A stretch of 64,000 bases of DNA, taken from NCBI GenBank assembly GCA_038025085.1, contig CM076146.1, positions 26,358,501 to 26,422,500 on the forward strand, given 5' to 3'. The DNA comes from Tetragonia tetragonoides (taxonomy: Eukaryota > Streptophyta > Magnoliopsida > Caryophyllales > Aizoaceae). Of this stretch, positions 46,958 to 59,040 are shown piece after piece. The notes under the pieces were generated by a model. That model had not been told where the DNA came from. It saw only the letters and a list, made by a program, of their open reading frames with translations, and made no database searches. The position numbers were made by a program, and so were the translations under genes. The first letter of the stretch is position 1, and each line of letters begins with the position of its first letter.

Positions 46958-48880
46958 TTTCCAATGCTTTGATTTGCTTCCCCTTCAAAATTAGGGTTTC
47001 TTGGTTCTAACGACGAAGTCCCAAATTGCGATTCCTCTTTTGACAAGCGATGATTCGATTGAAGATAGAAGCCTGAAGAGTGGAGGTAATTCTAATACTT
47101 TTCTAACTGTTCGCCCTTCGGTTTTACTTTTAGTCGGTTCGGTACTTTAAATATTGGTCCTTAGACCGGACCGGGCAAATATATTATCAGAGGGGTTGAC
47201 TATTTAATCAGAGGGGTTGACTATTTATGAATATGGACCGATTAGCAAAAAAAAATATGGACCGATTAGCAAAAAAAAATATGGACCGAATAGCAAAACA
47301 AATTATGGACCGATTAGCACAAAAAAATGAGTATGGACCGATTAGCCGAGTATGTTTTTTTTTTTTTTTTCGGTTAAGCCAATAAAATAGGATAAACCAC
47401 AATGTTATTCTAAGCGTCCCTTAACACAAGATTGCTGAGAGTGGTCACAAAGTGTGATCATACTGATAAGTGAGGATAAAGATAATCAAAACTGGTCATA
47501 AAATCAGCAGCACTACTGACTTCACGAAAACAATAGAGCAATTCATCTCTATCGAAGAAATGTAAGTACTTCTTGGTGTCAATGATGACGCTCGATTTTC
47601 GTAAGGAATGTGTCACTCATTCCTAATTGCCTTGATGAGTGCCAAAATATCACCTTCAAAAGTAATATTATTGAAAATCATATCTCTAGACATCTTCACT
47701 CCCAATGGCGGATCTAAAAAACTAATAATATGGGTGCCAAAACTGAATTATTAAATAATATGGGTACCGAAACTATTGTTAGGGTATCTTAGCAATAATT
47801 TTCAAAAAAAAACTCCAAAAACTAGGGTATTTTAGCAAAATTTTCCGAGCCCATGACCCGAGGCCCCGTAGTGGATCCGCTAATGTTCACTCCTTCTCGA
47901 AGACCAGTTACCTCTTCCATTAGAATCGAGCTAGATCCACATGACCCAACACCAAGCTTATTGACTTTACCCATACGAGTATAGTCTATGCCATGGAGTA
48001 TACTTTCTTGGTCCTTAAAGCGGATCAACTATTTTTATTTTATTTACACATTTTCTTGAGCCCTATACTTTTTTTTTTTTTTTTGAGTGAAAGACCGACA
48101 ACGGTCATCAATCTTTCATTACTTTCTCCAAATCAGAGGCTAAAGCAACAACAACATTGTGTAGGAAAGGCATATCCCAAAACCGACACCCTACTTTCCA
48201 AGGTTGCACATTTGCAAGTTCATGAATCATGAGCCCTATACTTTTAGCCGAAATATTCTCAGAATGTCATGTTTATTTTAAACGCAATTTATTTTTTCCT
48301 TGACAAATTTTAAGGTGCCCTTAGCAATATAGATATAGGATAGGTACACATACACCTTAAGGTTAGGTTTCAAATTTTCTAGAGTTTTTTTTTTTTTTTC
48401 ATTTGTAGGGTTCAAAATAAGACAATGAAAGGGATAGATAAAATGATGAGACATGGGAAGACCCTTATAAGAGTGACACATATAAACTTCAAACTTAGAT
48501 TCAATATCCCTTTTGCTCTTTTAAAGTGTTGTTTTTTGCTTTTTGAGGTCAATCTTTAACCATTATTATTTTCTGTTGAACCATATATATATAAGTAAAA
48601 ATCATACAACTCTAAAAGGTTTGGTTGAGTTAGATGGATTTCATGACAAAGGTAATAAGTTTAATTCCTATAAAATTTCCTTAAATTAATGAGCATGCGT
48701 GCAAGATTTACCTTGTTAACTTGTCTAGTGTATGTTGTTTTCAGGTTATTGCATACATTTGTGACTTATTCCAATGCACGCTCAAGTGGGTGCGAGTTAT
48801 TCATATTTAAAAATAAAAAAAAGGTTAAAATCGTACAAAGAGAAATTATGGAAGTAAAAAGATGAATTGTGATTATTGAA
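46958..48880. other. Intergenic between splicing factor and LINE
   Basis: It holds the promoter side of the splicing-factor gene with the 26-bp tandem repeat at 47226-47350 and a tRNA-like piece near 48615-48670. No gene is supported. Confidence 0.45.
47226..47350. repeat. Five tandem copies of a ~26-bp repeat
   Basis: ATATGGACCGATTAGCAAAA is repeated five times with A-run length changes, after two copies of AGAGGGGTTGACTATTT at 47191 and 47209. It lies about 270 bases upstream of the splicing-factor start. Confidence 0.85.
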
Positions 48881-49111
48881 GGTAAAATCAAAAAACGACT
48901 TTTTCTCTCTCGAAGTGGTGAAGAGCTCGGTTGTGCTCTGGTGGTGCTCAACTACGATTCGCTCTTCTCGAGCACCACTTCCGCCATGCCTCCAAGGGGA
49001 AAGAGAGGTTATCCAAAGAAACTTGCAAATACGAACGCTGGGAAGAAATCAAAGGAGACAATTGATGAAGAACCTGTTGAAGTCGAGAAAAGCCCTCGGA
49101 CGCCATTAAAG

Positions 49112-49661
49112 TAGAGTTGATCATGGACGGGACGGCCCGAAAAGCCCGGCCTCTCGGCCCGTAATTTGGGCGGGTATGGACAAGGTTTTTGGAAAAAAAT
49201 TATTTAATAGGCGGGCTTAACCCGACCCGTTTAAATAAATGGGCGAACAAGGACAACACAAATGGCCCGTCGGCGGGCCCGCCCGGCCCGTTTAATATTT
49301 TTTACTTGAAAATTTGTGAGCTTTTTTGTTTGTTTGTGTGTTCTTAAGACTTATTTTGTATGAGAAAATATCAAAATCATGATTATGTGGAGTAGTACGC
49401 TTGATTTTGGAGTTAAGTTACATATTAATAATAAAATTATTTATCGCAAACAAAGAAAAACTTCTAAAATTTAATTGGAAAATAATTTTTTTTAAATCCC
49501 GTTAGCCAATGGGCAAGCCCGACCCGTTAATAGGGCGGGCCATGGCAAAAATTTTGAGCCCTGATGGGCGGACAAGGGCAACAAATTTTAGGCCCGTTGG
49601 ACAATTTTTTCGTCAAAAGCCCTGCCCGTGTCCAGTCCGAGCCCGTAAATGATCAGCTCTA
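49112..49661. mobile_element. hAT-type element 1 in LINE ORF1
   Basis: Starts TAGAGTTGATCATGG and ends AATGATCAGCTCTA. It is flanked by a perfect 8-bp duplication CATTAAAG (49104-49111 and 49662-49669). The subterminal part is made of GGCCCGN and GGGCGGGC words. It carries no coding region. Confidence 0.93.
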
Positions 49662-50930
49662 CATTAAAGCTAGGTGAGTTCTTGAATCCTCAACTTGAAA
49701 ACTTGCAGAATTCTAGGTCTATGATGAATTAATAAGGGTGGTTCTGGTAATATGGAAGAGAAGGATAATGATTTGAATGATCTTGAGTGTTTGGGTTTTG
49801 TTGGGGATAAACCTATTCCTGCTAATTTCTTTGATAATGATGTCAATTTTGATAATCTTGATAATGAAAGCCTTGATTGTGAAATCAATACTAATATGCC
49901 TGAAATTCTTGAAATAGCAAACCCTAATACTGATGTAAACCATGATAACTTAAAATTGGATGAAAACCCAAATGTGAATATAAACTCTGAGAAACCTGCT
50001 ATTGAGAAGCCTTGGAATGGCAAGAAAAAGGGGTTAACCAATAATAAAAGCCCAGCCCATGGCATGAAACTTGAATTTTGTCCTAAAGTTGTGGATTCGG
50101 ATTGTGTTACAATTGATCTTAAAGATGTCAGCTCTGAGATTGCATTTTGGGAGACTGCATTGGTAGGATTTTTGGTTGGAGGAAATTTTAAAATGGAAGT
50201 CATACAGAACTTTATTGACAAGAAGTAGAACCAGGTAGCAAAGCCTTCATTATTGTTTAATCGAGGGTGGTACTATATTCGGTTTCAGTCATTGGAGGAC
50301 AGGGACCTAATTTTGAAACAAGGACCATGGACTGTGGGTGGCAGGGTGTTCCTGCTAAGACCATGGACTCCAAGGTTTGGGACAGAAAAGCAAGTGGTCA
50401 CCAGGGTGCCAGTTTGGGTGATATTCCATGATCTTGATGTGTATTTTTTGTCAGCTAAGGGCTTGAGTAAGGTGGCAAGCAAAATAGGCATTCCTCTCTT
50501 TGTAGATAGATGCACTTCCACAAAGGAGAAAATTGCTTATGCTCGGGTTCTCATAGATGTTGATGTGTCTAAAGAACTCCCACTTGTGATCACTTTGGCT
50601 TCCCCTTTTGGGGTGAAATTTCCTCAACAAGTTGAGTATGAATGGGTGCCATATTATTGCCATACTTGTGGGCAATTGGGGCATCAATCATATCAATGTA
50701 AACATGGGGTGCACCAGTCTAGGGAACAGGGTGGGAAGGCTTCTCATAGACAACCTGTTTCTCAAAAGACAGGTGATGCCAATGCCACTAGTGAGAAACC
50801 AGGGGATGCTCCAGGTAAAGGGCACTCACAGATTCAGAAGACTGTACCACCCCCTACTCCTGCTGCTGATAAGATAGTGGAGGAAGTTACTACTCTTGGC
50901 ATTGTAGCTGACCCGTCTGGGGGTTTAGCT

Positions 50931-52220
50931 TAGAGCTGATCAAGGGCGGGCCAACCCAAAAGCCCGATCCGCCCGACCCGTAATTTGGACGGGTTTGGAC
51001 AAAAAAAAAAAAAAAAAAAAAATTTAACCGGGTGGACAAAGCCCGCCCCGCTAGCTAAACAGGCCGGGTATGGCGGCCAAAATCAATTACCGGGTTGGCC
51101 CGTCAGGCCCGTTAAAAATAAAAAACACACATTTTTTTTTAAGCCTTAAAGCCCAAAAAGTTAAAAGACTAAAAGTCTAAAACCCTAAATCCTCACTCAT
51201 CAGTCATCTCTCACTCTCTCACTTCTCACTACCGCCTCCTCCTTCATCTCTCTTTCCATGCCTCCTTCATCTCTCTTTCTCTGACTCCTCTCTTTCCCAT
51301 AATCAATCACCATAACCACAAGCTGTAACCTGTAAGTTCCTCTCTCTATCTCTCACTACTCATGTTTAATCTTTGTCTTTTTATAATTCATTTTTGTTTA
51401 CTTATTTCTGCTACATTTATATTCTACAATTATTATTTTTTTTTTTTGTGTTTCGATTTTGCTGTAGATCATCCAAATTAAGATCTCAGATCAAAGGTAA
51501 TTGAACTTTTGCATGTCTTGAGGATTGGTTGCGGGCAAAAGGCTTTTCATTTGGTAAATTGCTATATTTTGTTTTATGTTTGTTCAAATTCATTTTTTTT
51601 ATGTATTTATTTTGTTTTATGTTCGTTCAAAAACTAACTAGTTTGTTTGTTATTTTTTTTTCCCTTCTCGAGGTCAATCAACATTTGACTATGGTGGAGG
51701 CATGGTTGATGATGGGGATGATGAAGATGATGAGGAGTCAGTGCTTTTGGATGCTGGATTTGCATTTGTAGGACATTGTTTTATTTTATTTCAAGTGGTT
51801 TGTAATAACTATTTATGTGGATTTGTCATTTGTGGACATGAATTGTGAATTTGTAATTTGTTATTTGTGGAGTCTGTAGACTAAATGAGTTGTGAACTAT
51901 GTGAAGTGACTCAAGTGAGGTGCAAATGCTTTTGACGTACAGGTTTGCACTTTAAAAATACTGAATTTTGACTATTTTGATCAAAAAACAACAACTCAGC
52001 ACTACTTTAGTATGATATTTCAGTATTTTTTTTTTAGAAATAAAGTGAGGCAAAAAAGCCCATGAAGCCGTGGGTAAGCCCGGCCCGCAAACAGGGCGGG
52101 CTAGGGCAAAAAGTCTGGCCCGTTAGAACAGGCCGGGCTTCATCATTTTAGGCCCGCTGGACATATTTATACATTCAAGCCCGGCCCTTGACCGTCCAAG
52201 CCCGCTCATGATCAACTCTA
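50931..52220. mobile_element. hAT-type element 2 in LINE ORF1
   Basis: Starts TAGAGCTGATCAAGGGCGGG and ends CATGATCAACTCTA, with a perfect 8-bp duplication GTTTAGCT (50923-50930 and 52221-52228). It is a longer relative of element 1. Its interior keeps a pyrimidine-rich leader, a CTGTAAGTTC splice-donor-like site, and a short acidic stretch (GMVDDGDDEDDEES near 51700), which may be leftovers of an autonomous parent. Confidence 0.93.
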
Positions 52221-52497
52221 GTTTAGCTAAAAAGATGAAATCAAGGGAGGGTCCTGGAAAGCGAGGGACAATGGGGAAGAGAGAAGGTACAATGATGACT
52301 AGCTCAGATGCAAGGAAAGCTACTGCCAGGCCTAAGCCTCCTGATATCCATGTGCACTCTGGAGGTAGATTCCAGGCTTTAGCAGAAGCATAGGAGAGTC
52401 AAGTGACAAATATGATGCAGCAGGCAGGGAAAGGGAAGGAGAAAAGCAATGGAAAGGGTTGGAGTAAGGGACAACCCCCTTGTTCTAACTCATCATA

Positions 52498-53778
52498 AAT
52501 ATTGCAAGTTGGAACATCAGGGGTTGCAATAAACCCCTGAAACAGCAAGAAGTGAGAACTTTCTTGCTGAAAAATAAAGTTGACTTCATGGGGCTCTTGG
52601 AAATAAGAGTTAAGCAACATAAAGCTGAGAAAATTTTGAGGAGGCAATTCAAAGCTTGGGCTCATTGTTTCAACTATGATGAGCACTATAATGGGAGGAT
52701 CTGGTTACATTGAAATCAAAGCAAAATGAAGGTTCATGTTTGTGGGAAGAGTAGTCAGGCTATACACTGTAAAGTGGAGGCACTGGATTTTTCTTGTTAC
52801 ATTACTGTTGTTTATGCTTCAAATGACAGTTTGGAGAGGATGATTTTGTGAAAGGACCTTAGTGATTGGGCTGCTACTATTGATAAATCATGGTTAGTAA
52901 TGGGAGTCTTCAATGTTGTACTCAGTACTAGTGAAAGACTTAGTACTGCTGCGGCTGATGAAGGGGACATCCATGACTTTACTACTTGTGTGGGAGGTTT
53001 GAGCCTCACTGATGTAAATGCCACAGGGTGTCTGTACACTTAGTGCAACAAATACTAGGGACATAAAAGAACAGGGTGCAAGCTGGATAGGGCTATGGTT
53101 AATGACAGATGACAGTTAGGTAGCTTCAATATTGCTGCAGAATTCCTTGCCCCTGGGCTCTCTGACCATTCTCCAGCCTTAGTCACTGTTAATATGGGTG
53201 GACCTAGCAAGCCTAAGTTGTTTAAATTCTTGAATAGCTAGGCTGATGACCCTGATTTACTCTGTATTGTTGCTAGAGTTTGGGAGGAAAGGGTGGAGGG
53301 CACAAAGATGTTTCAGATTTTTTCTAAACTGAAGAAACTCAAGATTGAATTTAAGAAGCTGCACAAGAGAAAGTACAATAACATTTCAGCTAGAGTACTA
53401 GCTAGTAAAGATCAATTGATTGTTGTCCAACACAAACTCCAAGTTGCACCTACTTGTGGGGTACTACAACAGGAAGAGAAAAACTTGATTGACACCTACA
53501 CTAAGCTTAAGCATGCATAAATGAGTATCTACCAGCAGAGAGCCAAGGCCATTGAGGTGGCCCTGGGGGATGAAAATTCAAGCTACTTTCATGCCAAAGT
53601 TCGTGAGAGGAAGTCTAAAACCTGCATCCAATCTATTGCTGATCAACATGGAGTTTTGCACTCTGACTCTAAGACTGTATGTGAAGCGTTTGTCGGGTTT
53701 TATCAGGGTCTTATGGGAACTGCCAGCCCTGTTACTAAGTTCAATCCTACTGCACTTGAAATAATAATTCGCAAGTAA
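52498..53778 (+). pseudogene. LINE ORF2 endonuclease region, nonsense-riddled
   Basis: One frame runs from SWNIRGCNKPLKQQEVRTFL (endonuclease start) through GLLEIRVK, VVYASND, GCKLDRAMVN and LSDHSPALV to a connector with ENSSYFHAKVRERK. It keeps frame for 1.28 kb but has stops at 52711, 52849, 53041, 53056, 53110, 53239 and 53518. Several stand where Trp is expected. The catalytic Asn (SWN), Glu (LLE) and SDH motifs are readable. Reverse transcriptase does not appear before the LTR at 53779. Confidence 0.75.
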
Positions 53779-55153
53779 TGAAGCCGCCACCAATTTTTAG
53801 GAAACAATTGGAAACCATCAAAGTGCACCCAATTCCTATTGGGAATTGACTCATACCCATGGGGGCTAAATATTGAGTTCGGGGGTGTAGGTACGAAATA
53901 AACAAAACGAATCTCATCTAAATCGCCCGAATAAACGGCCTCTACTAAGCGCATCCATGTCAAACATTTATCTATGCTATATGGTTCCATATAAATCCGA
54001 TCATCCAAGATCCTAAATTAACTAGGTGGGTTAAAGACAACCAAATTACCTATGTTATCACTTTACACAATTTATATCCAATTTACATGCATGCTATTAT
54101 CAAGACATAAACAAAAGATAAGAGCAATAATTTAACGCTCCAACCTACCACACTTTGCTAAACGCGCCAAGCGTTGCACATGCACATCAATAGATTTGTT
54201 AGTAACTTCAAAGGAAGAACAATGCAAAAATATTAACTTTATGCTAAAATAAACCTACATGCATGCACAAGCTATAAAAAGATGCAAATTTGCATAAACT
54301 AATAAAAAGATGCAAACTTTAAATTAAACTAATCATGCATAATTAATTACAAGATCCCAAGCATGCAAATTTGTTTAACCATAATCAAAAGCTAAATAAA
54401 ACATGATTATAAGCAATAAACAAGAGATTTATAAAGAATTTAGGCCCTCAGGATGGTTAACCTGGACGTTCTATTCGAATGGGACTACTATAATTGGAAT
54501 TGCCCTTCAATCTTGGGTGCTAGGTTGGGTGCAATGGCTTGCTTGAGTCTTCAAAATCTGAATTCTCTTATGATTTGGGAATATTTGTGCTCTCAATGCT
54601 CTCAAGATTATAAACTGATCCATCACCGCAAAAGAGGGTGAAAGGGAGTATTTATAGAGTTAGGGGACGAAATTAGGGGCTTAGGGAAAGAAACCCGGTG
54701 CCTAAACTCGGCCCAACCAGAAAACAGGCCCAGCGGCCAGCCGGAAGGCAGCTGGAGCCCAGCGGCTGCCCTGAAGGTCCCCGTTGCCACGCGTGTGCCG
54801 CCGCACTGACAGCGTCAGCCGCTGGGCTCGGAGGCGCGCGCGTGTCTAGGGTTTTTTGACTTTTTGTGCTCAGTAAATTACGAAATTGCCCTTGGGCTGA
54901 TCCAGGGGGTCTGGATTGAGCGATTTTGACCCAAATCTTCGAGACGCGATATCTCTTGATCCGGGAACCTGATTGAGGCAAGGTCAAAGGTGTTGGAATC
55001 CTTATAACAAGGACTAGACAAAGACTGAGGTTTCAAGGAATTAGGTCTAGATTTCCGAGCAATGTCCTTTTCTACTTACGTCCATGTTAATCCGTTACCA
55101 TCATCATCGGGCATTGCGGTGCCAGGGGTTGAGAACCGATTAGGGTGTCTACA
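53779..55153 (-). repeat. 3' LTR of the Ty3/gypsy element
   Basis: On minus it starts TGTAGACACCCTAATCGG and ends GGTGGCGGCTTCA, so it has TG...CA ends. It is 1375 bases long. It lies directly against the LINE at 53778, the insertion point. It contains three CAGCGGC/GCCGCTG words. Confidence 0.75.
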
Positions 55154-55171
55154 GAAGCCCCCACTTTGGCC
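55154..55171 (-). promoter_or_regulatory. Polypurine tract
   Basis: On minus it reads CCAAAGTGGGGGCTTC directly before the LTR start, the plus-strand primer site for reverse transcription. Confidence 0.7.
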
Positions 55172-55297
55172 GAGCTTGTAAAAGCGAAGGTCAAAGTATT
55201 TGCGAAAAATGCTTGCATTGTGTTTTGAAAAAAAAATGCTTTATGTTAGAAAAGAAAAATGGGTAGACTCATTACCGCCTGTAGTCAGGGTTACCTT

Positions 55298-55495
55298 CTT
55301 TGCGGGTGCCAACGCGATGCTAATTTTAATAGCCTCGTCGTCAAAGAGCGTTGCGTAGCTCTGCTTTGCGGGTGCCAACGTGACGCTAATTTTAATAGCC
55401 TCAACGTCAATAAGCGTTGCGTAGCTCTGCTTTGCGGGTGCCAACGTGACGCTAATTTTAATAGCCTCAACGTCAAAGAGCGTTGCGTAGCTCTG
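55298..55495. repeat. Three 66-bp tandem repeats
   Basis: CTTTGCGGGTGCCAACG begins units at 55298, 55364 and 55430, all exactly 66 bases. Because 66 is a multiple of three the repeat is open on both strands, giving 22-residue repeats by chance. It lies in the element's 3' non-coding zone. Confidence 0.92.
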
Positions 55496-56220
55496 CTTTA
55501 GTAGTGCCTGTGTCTTGGAAAGTTGTGCCTGCAAAAAAATAGATAAAGTGCCTGTCCCTGCGAAAATTAGAGAATATGCCTGTGCTTGCGAAAAAATAGA
55601 TAAAACTGGGTCCCTAGGATAGGAAACCATGTTGCGGGGGAAAAAGAGTCATTTTGGTGACGTGCCCGTATCTCCCGGGCTTCTAACAGTCGAGAAATGC
55701 AATTCCGCGCGGAATTTGAACTTGCGGGCCCGCCCCGTGAGAGGCGGAAGAGAAAATGGGTTCAACGGCCATGCGCAGGGCCGCTGAGCGCTGGGCGGCC
55801 TTATCGGGCCCGTTCAGCGGCTCAACTGACGGTGCAAAGGTGCTGGGGGCAGCCGCCCGGCCTGGCGGCGTAGCCGCTGGGGCCAGCGACCCTGAACCGG
55901 GCTTCTGGGCCGGTTCAGAGGCGCGGCTTTGGGGTTTAGCAGGGAGAGAGCCAAATTTTGGGTCATTTCTTCCCAAAATTTCGAGACTCTCTCTCTCTCT
56001 ACCTCTATTGTTGCCCAATCTTCATTTCTTGCTCAAATTTGCTCCTTTTTGCTTGCATTTGCTTGCTTTTGCATAATCTTTGCATAATTTGAAGTTTATT
56101 TGTGATTTCTCACAAATTTGGGGTGAATTTGAGAGTGGGTTTTTGAAACCCTTGGAGAGAGCAAATCTGAATTCTCCACTTTTGTTTGTTGTTCTTGCTT
56201 GCTTTGCTCATCCTTCTTCT

Positions 56221-58980
56221 ATGGCTCTAAAGTTGGGAAAGAAGAGGAGAAAGAGGACCGAGGTGCGGGAGGAGGTTGAGAAAATCGACATCTTCACCAA
56301 GGATTTTCCATCTCATGTGAAACCTTCAAAGAGGAAGCCTAATGTGGCTTTTCCTCAAGACCGATACACCCGGTCGGATAGGATGCCCGACATTGTTTGG
56401 GATCGATCGGAGTTACTTTTCCAACCGGCAACTCATTTGTGCTATCGGGCTTCCAAGTTTGTGGTAAGTCTTCAAGCCTTTGAATTCATAGTTTTTATGC
56501 ATTGAATTTGAGTTTATGTGCTTTGCCTTGAGTAGAATTTGTGTAGAATTGTATGCAATTGTCAAGTTTGTAGCGCATGTGATCTTGCGCGGCTTGAACA
56601 AACTTAGAAGTCTGCCTAGGATCGAACATTTGATTGAAATATGAACCTAACGGGTTGCAAATTTGATCATAGGAACCCGATGCGAATTTGAAGGCCCATG
56701 GCAACTATGGCTCTTCGATTAAGCTTTGTAAAATCTTGCCCAAAGAGGTGCAAGATGCGATCTTGAATGCGGGGTTCGGGCCCCTTTTGAAAGCAGCGGA
56801 CTCGGTTGAGCGAGTCAAGAGGTGTATTGTCCGTTTATCCCTGGAGCGTTTTTGGGATACTACCAATACGTTCCATTTTCCTAATGGGAGATGAGGATCA
56901 CTCCTTCGGAGTTTGCTATGTTGACCGGGGTACCTCGCGTGGGTACGCCTATTGTCTACGACGTTTCCATTTGGAAACTTAAGGCGGAGATGTTGGAGCT
57001 CTTTGGTCCTGGGGAAACACTTGGGGTCACCATTACCGTCCCTATAGCGAGCTTTTTACTGCTTTGAAGGACCCGAGGTATAAGAGGAATACCTCGGTGG
57101 AGCAAAAGGCGAGGATGTTTATCGCCTACCTCCTCGCCACCACTATCTTTAGTGACAAGGGGGAACGTATTCATGCTATTTACCTCCCGAGCCTGCTGGA
57201 TTGGGAGAGAGTGATTGAGTACAACTGGGAGTTGCCGGGCTACGCCAACCTCTTGAGATGCATGCGGTTTGCTTGCCGCGTGAATGACGAGGAGCACAAG
57301 CAGTCGACTCTTCCTCCCGTGAGCTTATGCGGTGTTTGGATGGTGTTGCAGGTGCGTTTTCTCTTTGTGTTTGCCTTTCGTGGTTTGCATGATTTAAGTG
57401 TGCGATGCTTAATTTCATGTTTTGATGTAGTCTTGGTTTTTTGAGCATTTTCCGGACATGGCGCCTACGGGCTGGGTTTTAGACTTCCCGGTTTGTAGAG
57501 CATGGCGTCATACGGGTCCTGCGCCTCTGCAGACTCTCCAGCAGAACAGGGAGGCCCTCTTGCGCTTAGACTGGCACAAGGTAACGTAATATTTGTTCTT
57601 TGTTACATGGATTGCATTTTTTGGTGTGGAAATATCTTATGTTGCATGTTTGTGTAGATTGACTACTTCCCATGGGCGAAGTATCATGGATCGACTCCGG
57701 ACGCCATCCTAGCTTCTAGGGCGGTGGACCGTCAGAGGATCCTGATTGTGGGCCCGTTCTCTTTTGAGTGGTATCTGGGAGAGCGGGTCTTCCGTCAGGT
57801 TTATCCCGAATTGGGGGGTCCGAGGATTCCTTTGGATCCTCCCTCGACCATGTTCTTGGTGAGTTGCTTGTCGCGCAAGCAAGTTACGGAGGCCATGGTG
57901 GGCTCGGATGCCATGCGGTATTTGAGGGAGCCTGCGGAGGACCTTGCGGGGCATTACGAGCAGTTCCGCCGTGATCGCCTCATGCCTTCCTTCGTGGGTT
58001 TGAAGGTATGAAATTATGCTTAATATTCGATGCCTTTCTTGCCTTGTTGAGTGCTGACTTATTTTGCTTTGTAAGAGCCTCGGGTTGATGACACCGTGGT
58101 GGACCTCCCGGACATGCAGGTCCGAGGCCGGGATTACGGCGAGAAAGAATGCTGGGGAGAAATCCCTATGAACGGATGACCTTGATGAGGACATCCAGGG
58201 TCGTCCTCTTCCCGTGGGGCATCCAGGGGTAAATTCGTAATTTATCAAAATGTGCGATATTTTACCATTATATGCTTGTACTAATCTTTTCTTTGTGTAG
58301 CTTGATCGCGAGCAGACTGGGAAGATCTTCAAGATGATGCATGCCATGAACTCTTGGATATCCCGAGCTCTTTCGAAGGGTACTTGCTTAAGAGCGGACT
58401 TGGATAAGGTACACTTTGATTTTGAATTTTCAAGTTGCATGCTTTGAGAAATGTATCTTATACTTCGTGGGTTGCAGGTTGAGTACCGCCGGCCTCTTCC
58501 TCGTCGGTCACGATAGGTAGTGTTGTCGGATGATGAGGGTGTGAGCTCTCCTGAGCGTAGTCCTTTCTCGCGAGAGGAACCCTCGGAGGGATAGTCCTAG
58601 GAGAGAGAGGGTCCTTGTACATAGGACGGACCGTCCTGGTGGGAGTAGGATGACTCTGTATGCGGAGCCCGCTCCTATGCCTATGCCGATGTATCCTTCT
58701 TATCCCGGGTATGCGGGGTATCCTTCTTATGGCGGTCTTTATTACCAGCCCCCGGTTCCTGCTCCTATGATGCCTACCATGCCTCCTCGTTCTTCGTGGG
58801 GGTATGATTCGAGTTATGCTGGGGAGGGGAGTTCATACCGGGAGCCTGCCCGACATTCTTTTTTTGACCCTAGCTAGTTTGTGGCGTCGGTCTTTGGTGA
58901 TGAGCCGCAGAGGTCGGAGGACCACTTTAAGGTGCCCCGTATGGATGTTGATGCGGGTGATAATTTTTATGATAATGTAT
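56221..58980 (+). pseudogene. PMD gene antisense inside the Ty3/gypsy element
   Basis: Starts at ATG 56221 with a Lys/Arg-rich N-terminus. Exons at about 56221-56463, 56673-57351, 57431-57580, 57659-58005 and several short ones follow, with GT-AG borders. PMD motifs: LSLERFWDTTNTFHFPNG, ITPSEFAMLTGVP, FIAYLLATTIFSD, SLLDWERV, GVWMVLQ, WFFEHFP, and VGPFSFEWYLGERV. A one-base loss in a G run at about 56884-56886 shifts the frame inside the PMD core, and another shift is needed near 57020. The C-terminal tail is Pro/Met/Tyr-rich and has stops. It is on the opposite strand to pol, the known place of an additional ORF in Tat elements. Not functional in this copy. Confidence 0.72.
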
Positions 58981-59040
58981 TTGTGTGAAATACATTTTGA
59001 ACATTGCATTGAACAAACATTCGGACTTTGCTTGTAAATG

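Larger units (their letters stand above)
48985..52393 (+). pseudogene. LINE ORF1 (DUF4283, zinc knuckle), interrupted
   Basis: Starts at ATG 48985 with MPPRGKRGYPKK, runs to the first hAT at 49112, continues after it at 49670. The 49752-50228 and 50253-50932 parts are one frame split by a TAG at 50226-50228, a likely former Trp. The second part has DUF4283 (GWYYIRFQSLEDRDLILKQG, RVPVWVIFHDL) and a CHTCGQLGHQSYQC zinc knuckle. The second hAT sits at 50931-52220, after which a basic Lys/Arg tail continues to 52393. ORF1 is an RNA-binding chaperone of the LINE particle. It is not functional here. Confidence 0.75.
48900..53778 (+). mobile_element. L1-type LINE, 5' part, broken by nested elements
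   Basis: It contains ORF1 with DUF4283 and a CCHC knuckle, then the endonuclease part of ORF2 in one frame. Two hAT elements sit in ORF1. The ORF2 part stops at 53778, exactly where an LTR begins, so reverse transcriptase should lie on the far side of the LTR element, outside this window. The 5' end is placed loosely. Confidence 0.82.

Noticed and set aside
54673..54987. 104-codon frame on minus in the LTR
   Set aside because: GC-rich LTR sequence, no domain, no support as a gene.
55241..55630. Coding gene with 22-residue repeats
   Set aside because: The 66-bp repeat is open on both strands only because its length is a multiple of three; no start, promoter or domain.
57709..58440. 243-codon frame on minus
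   Set aside because: It is antisense to clear PMD exons on plus and has no domain of its own.
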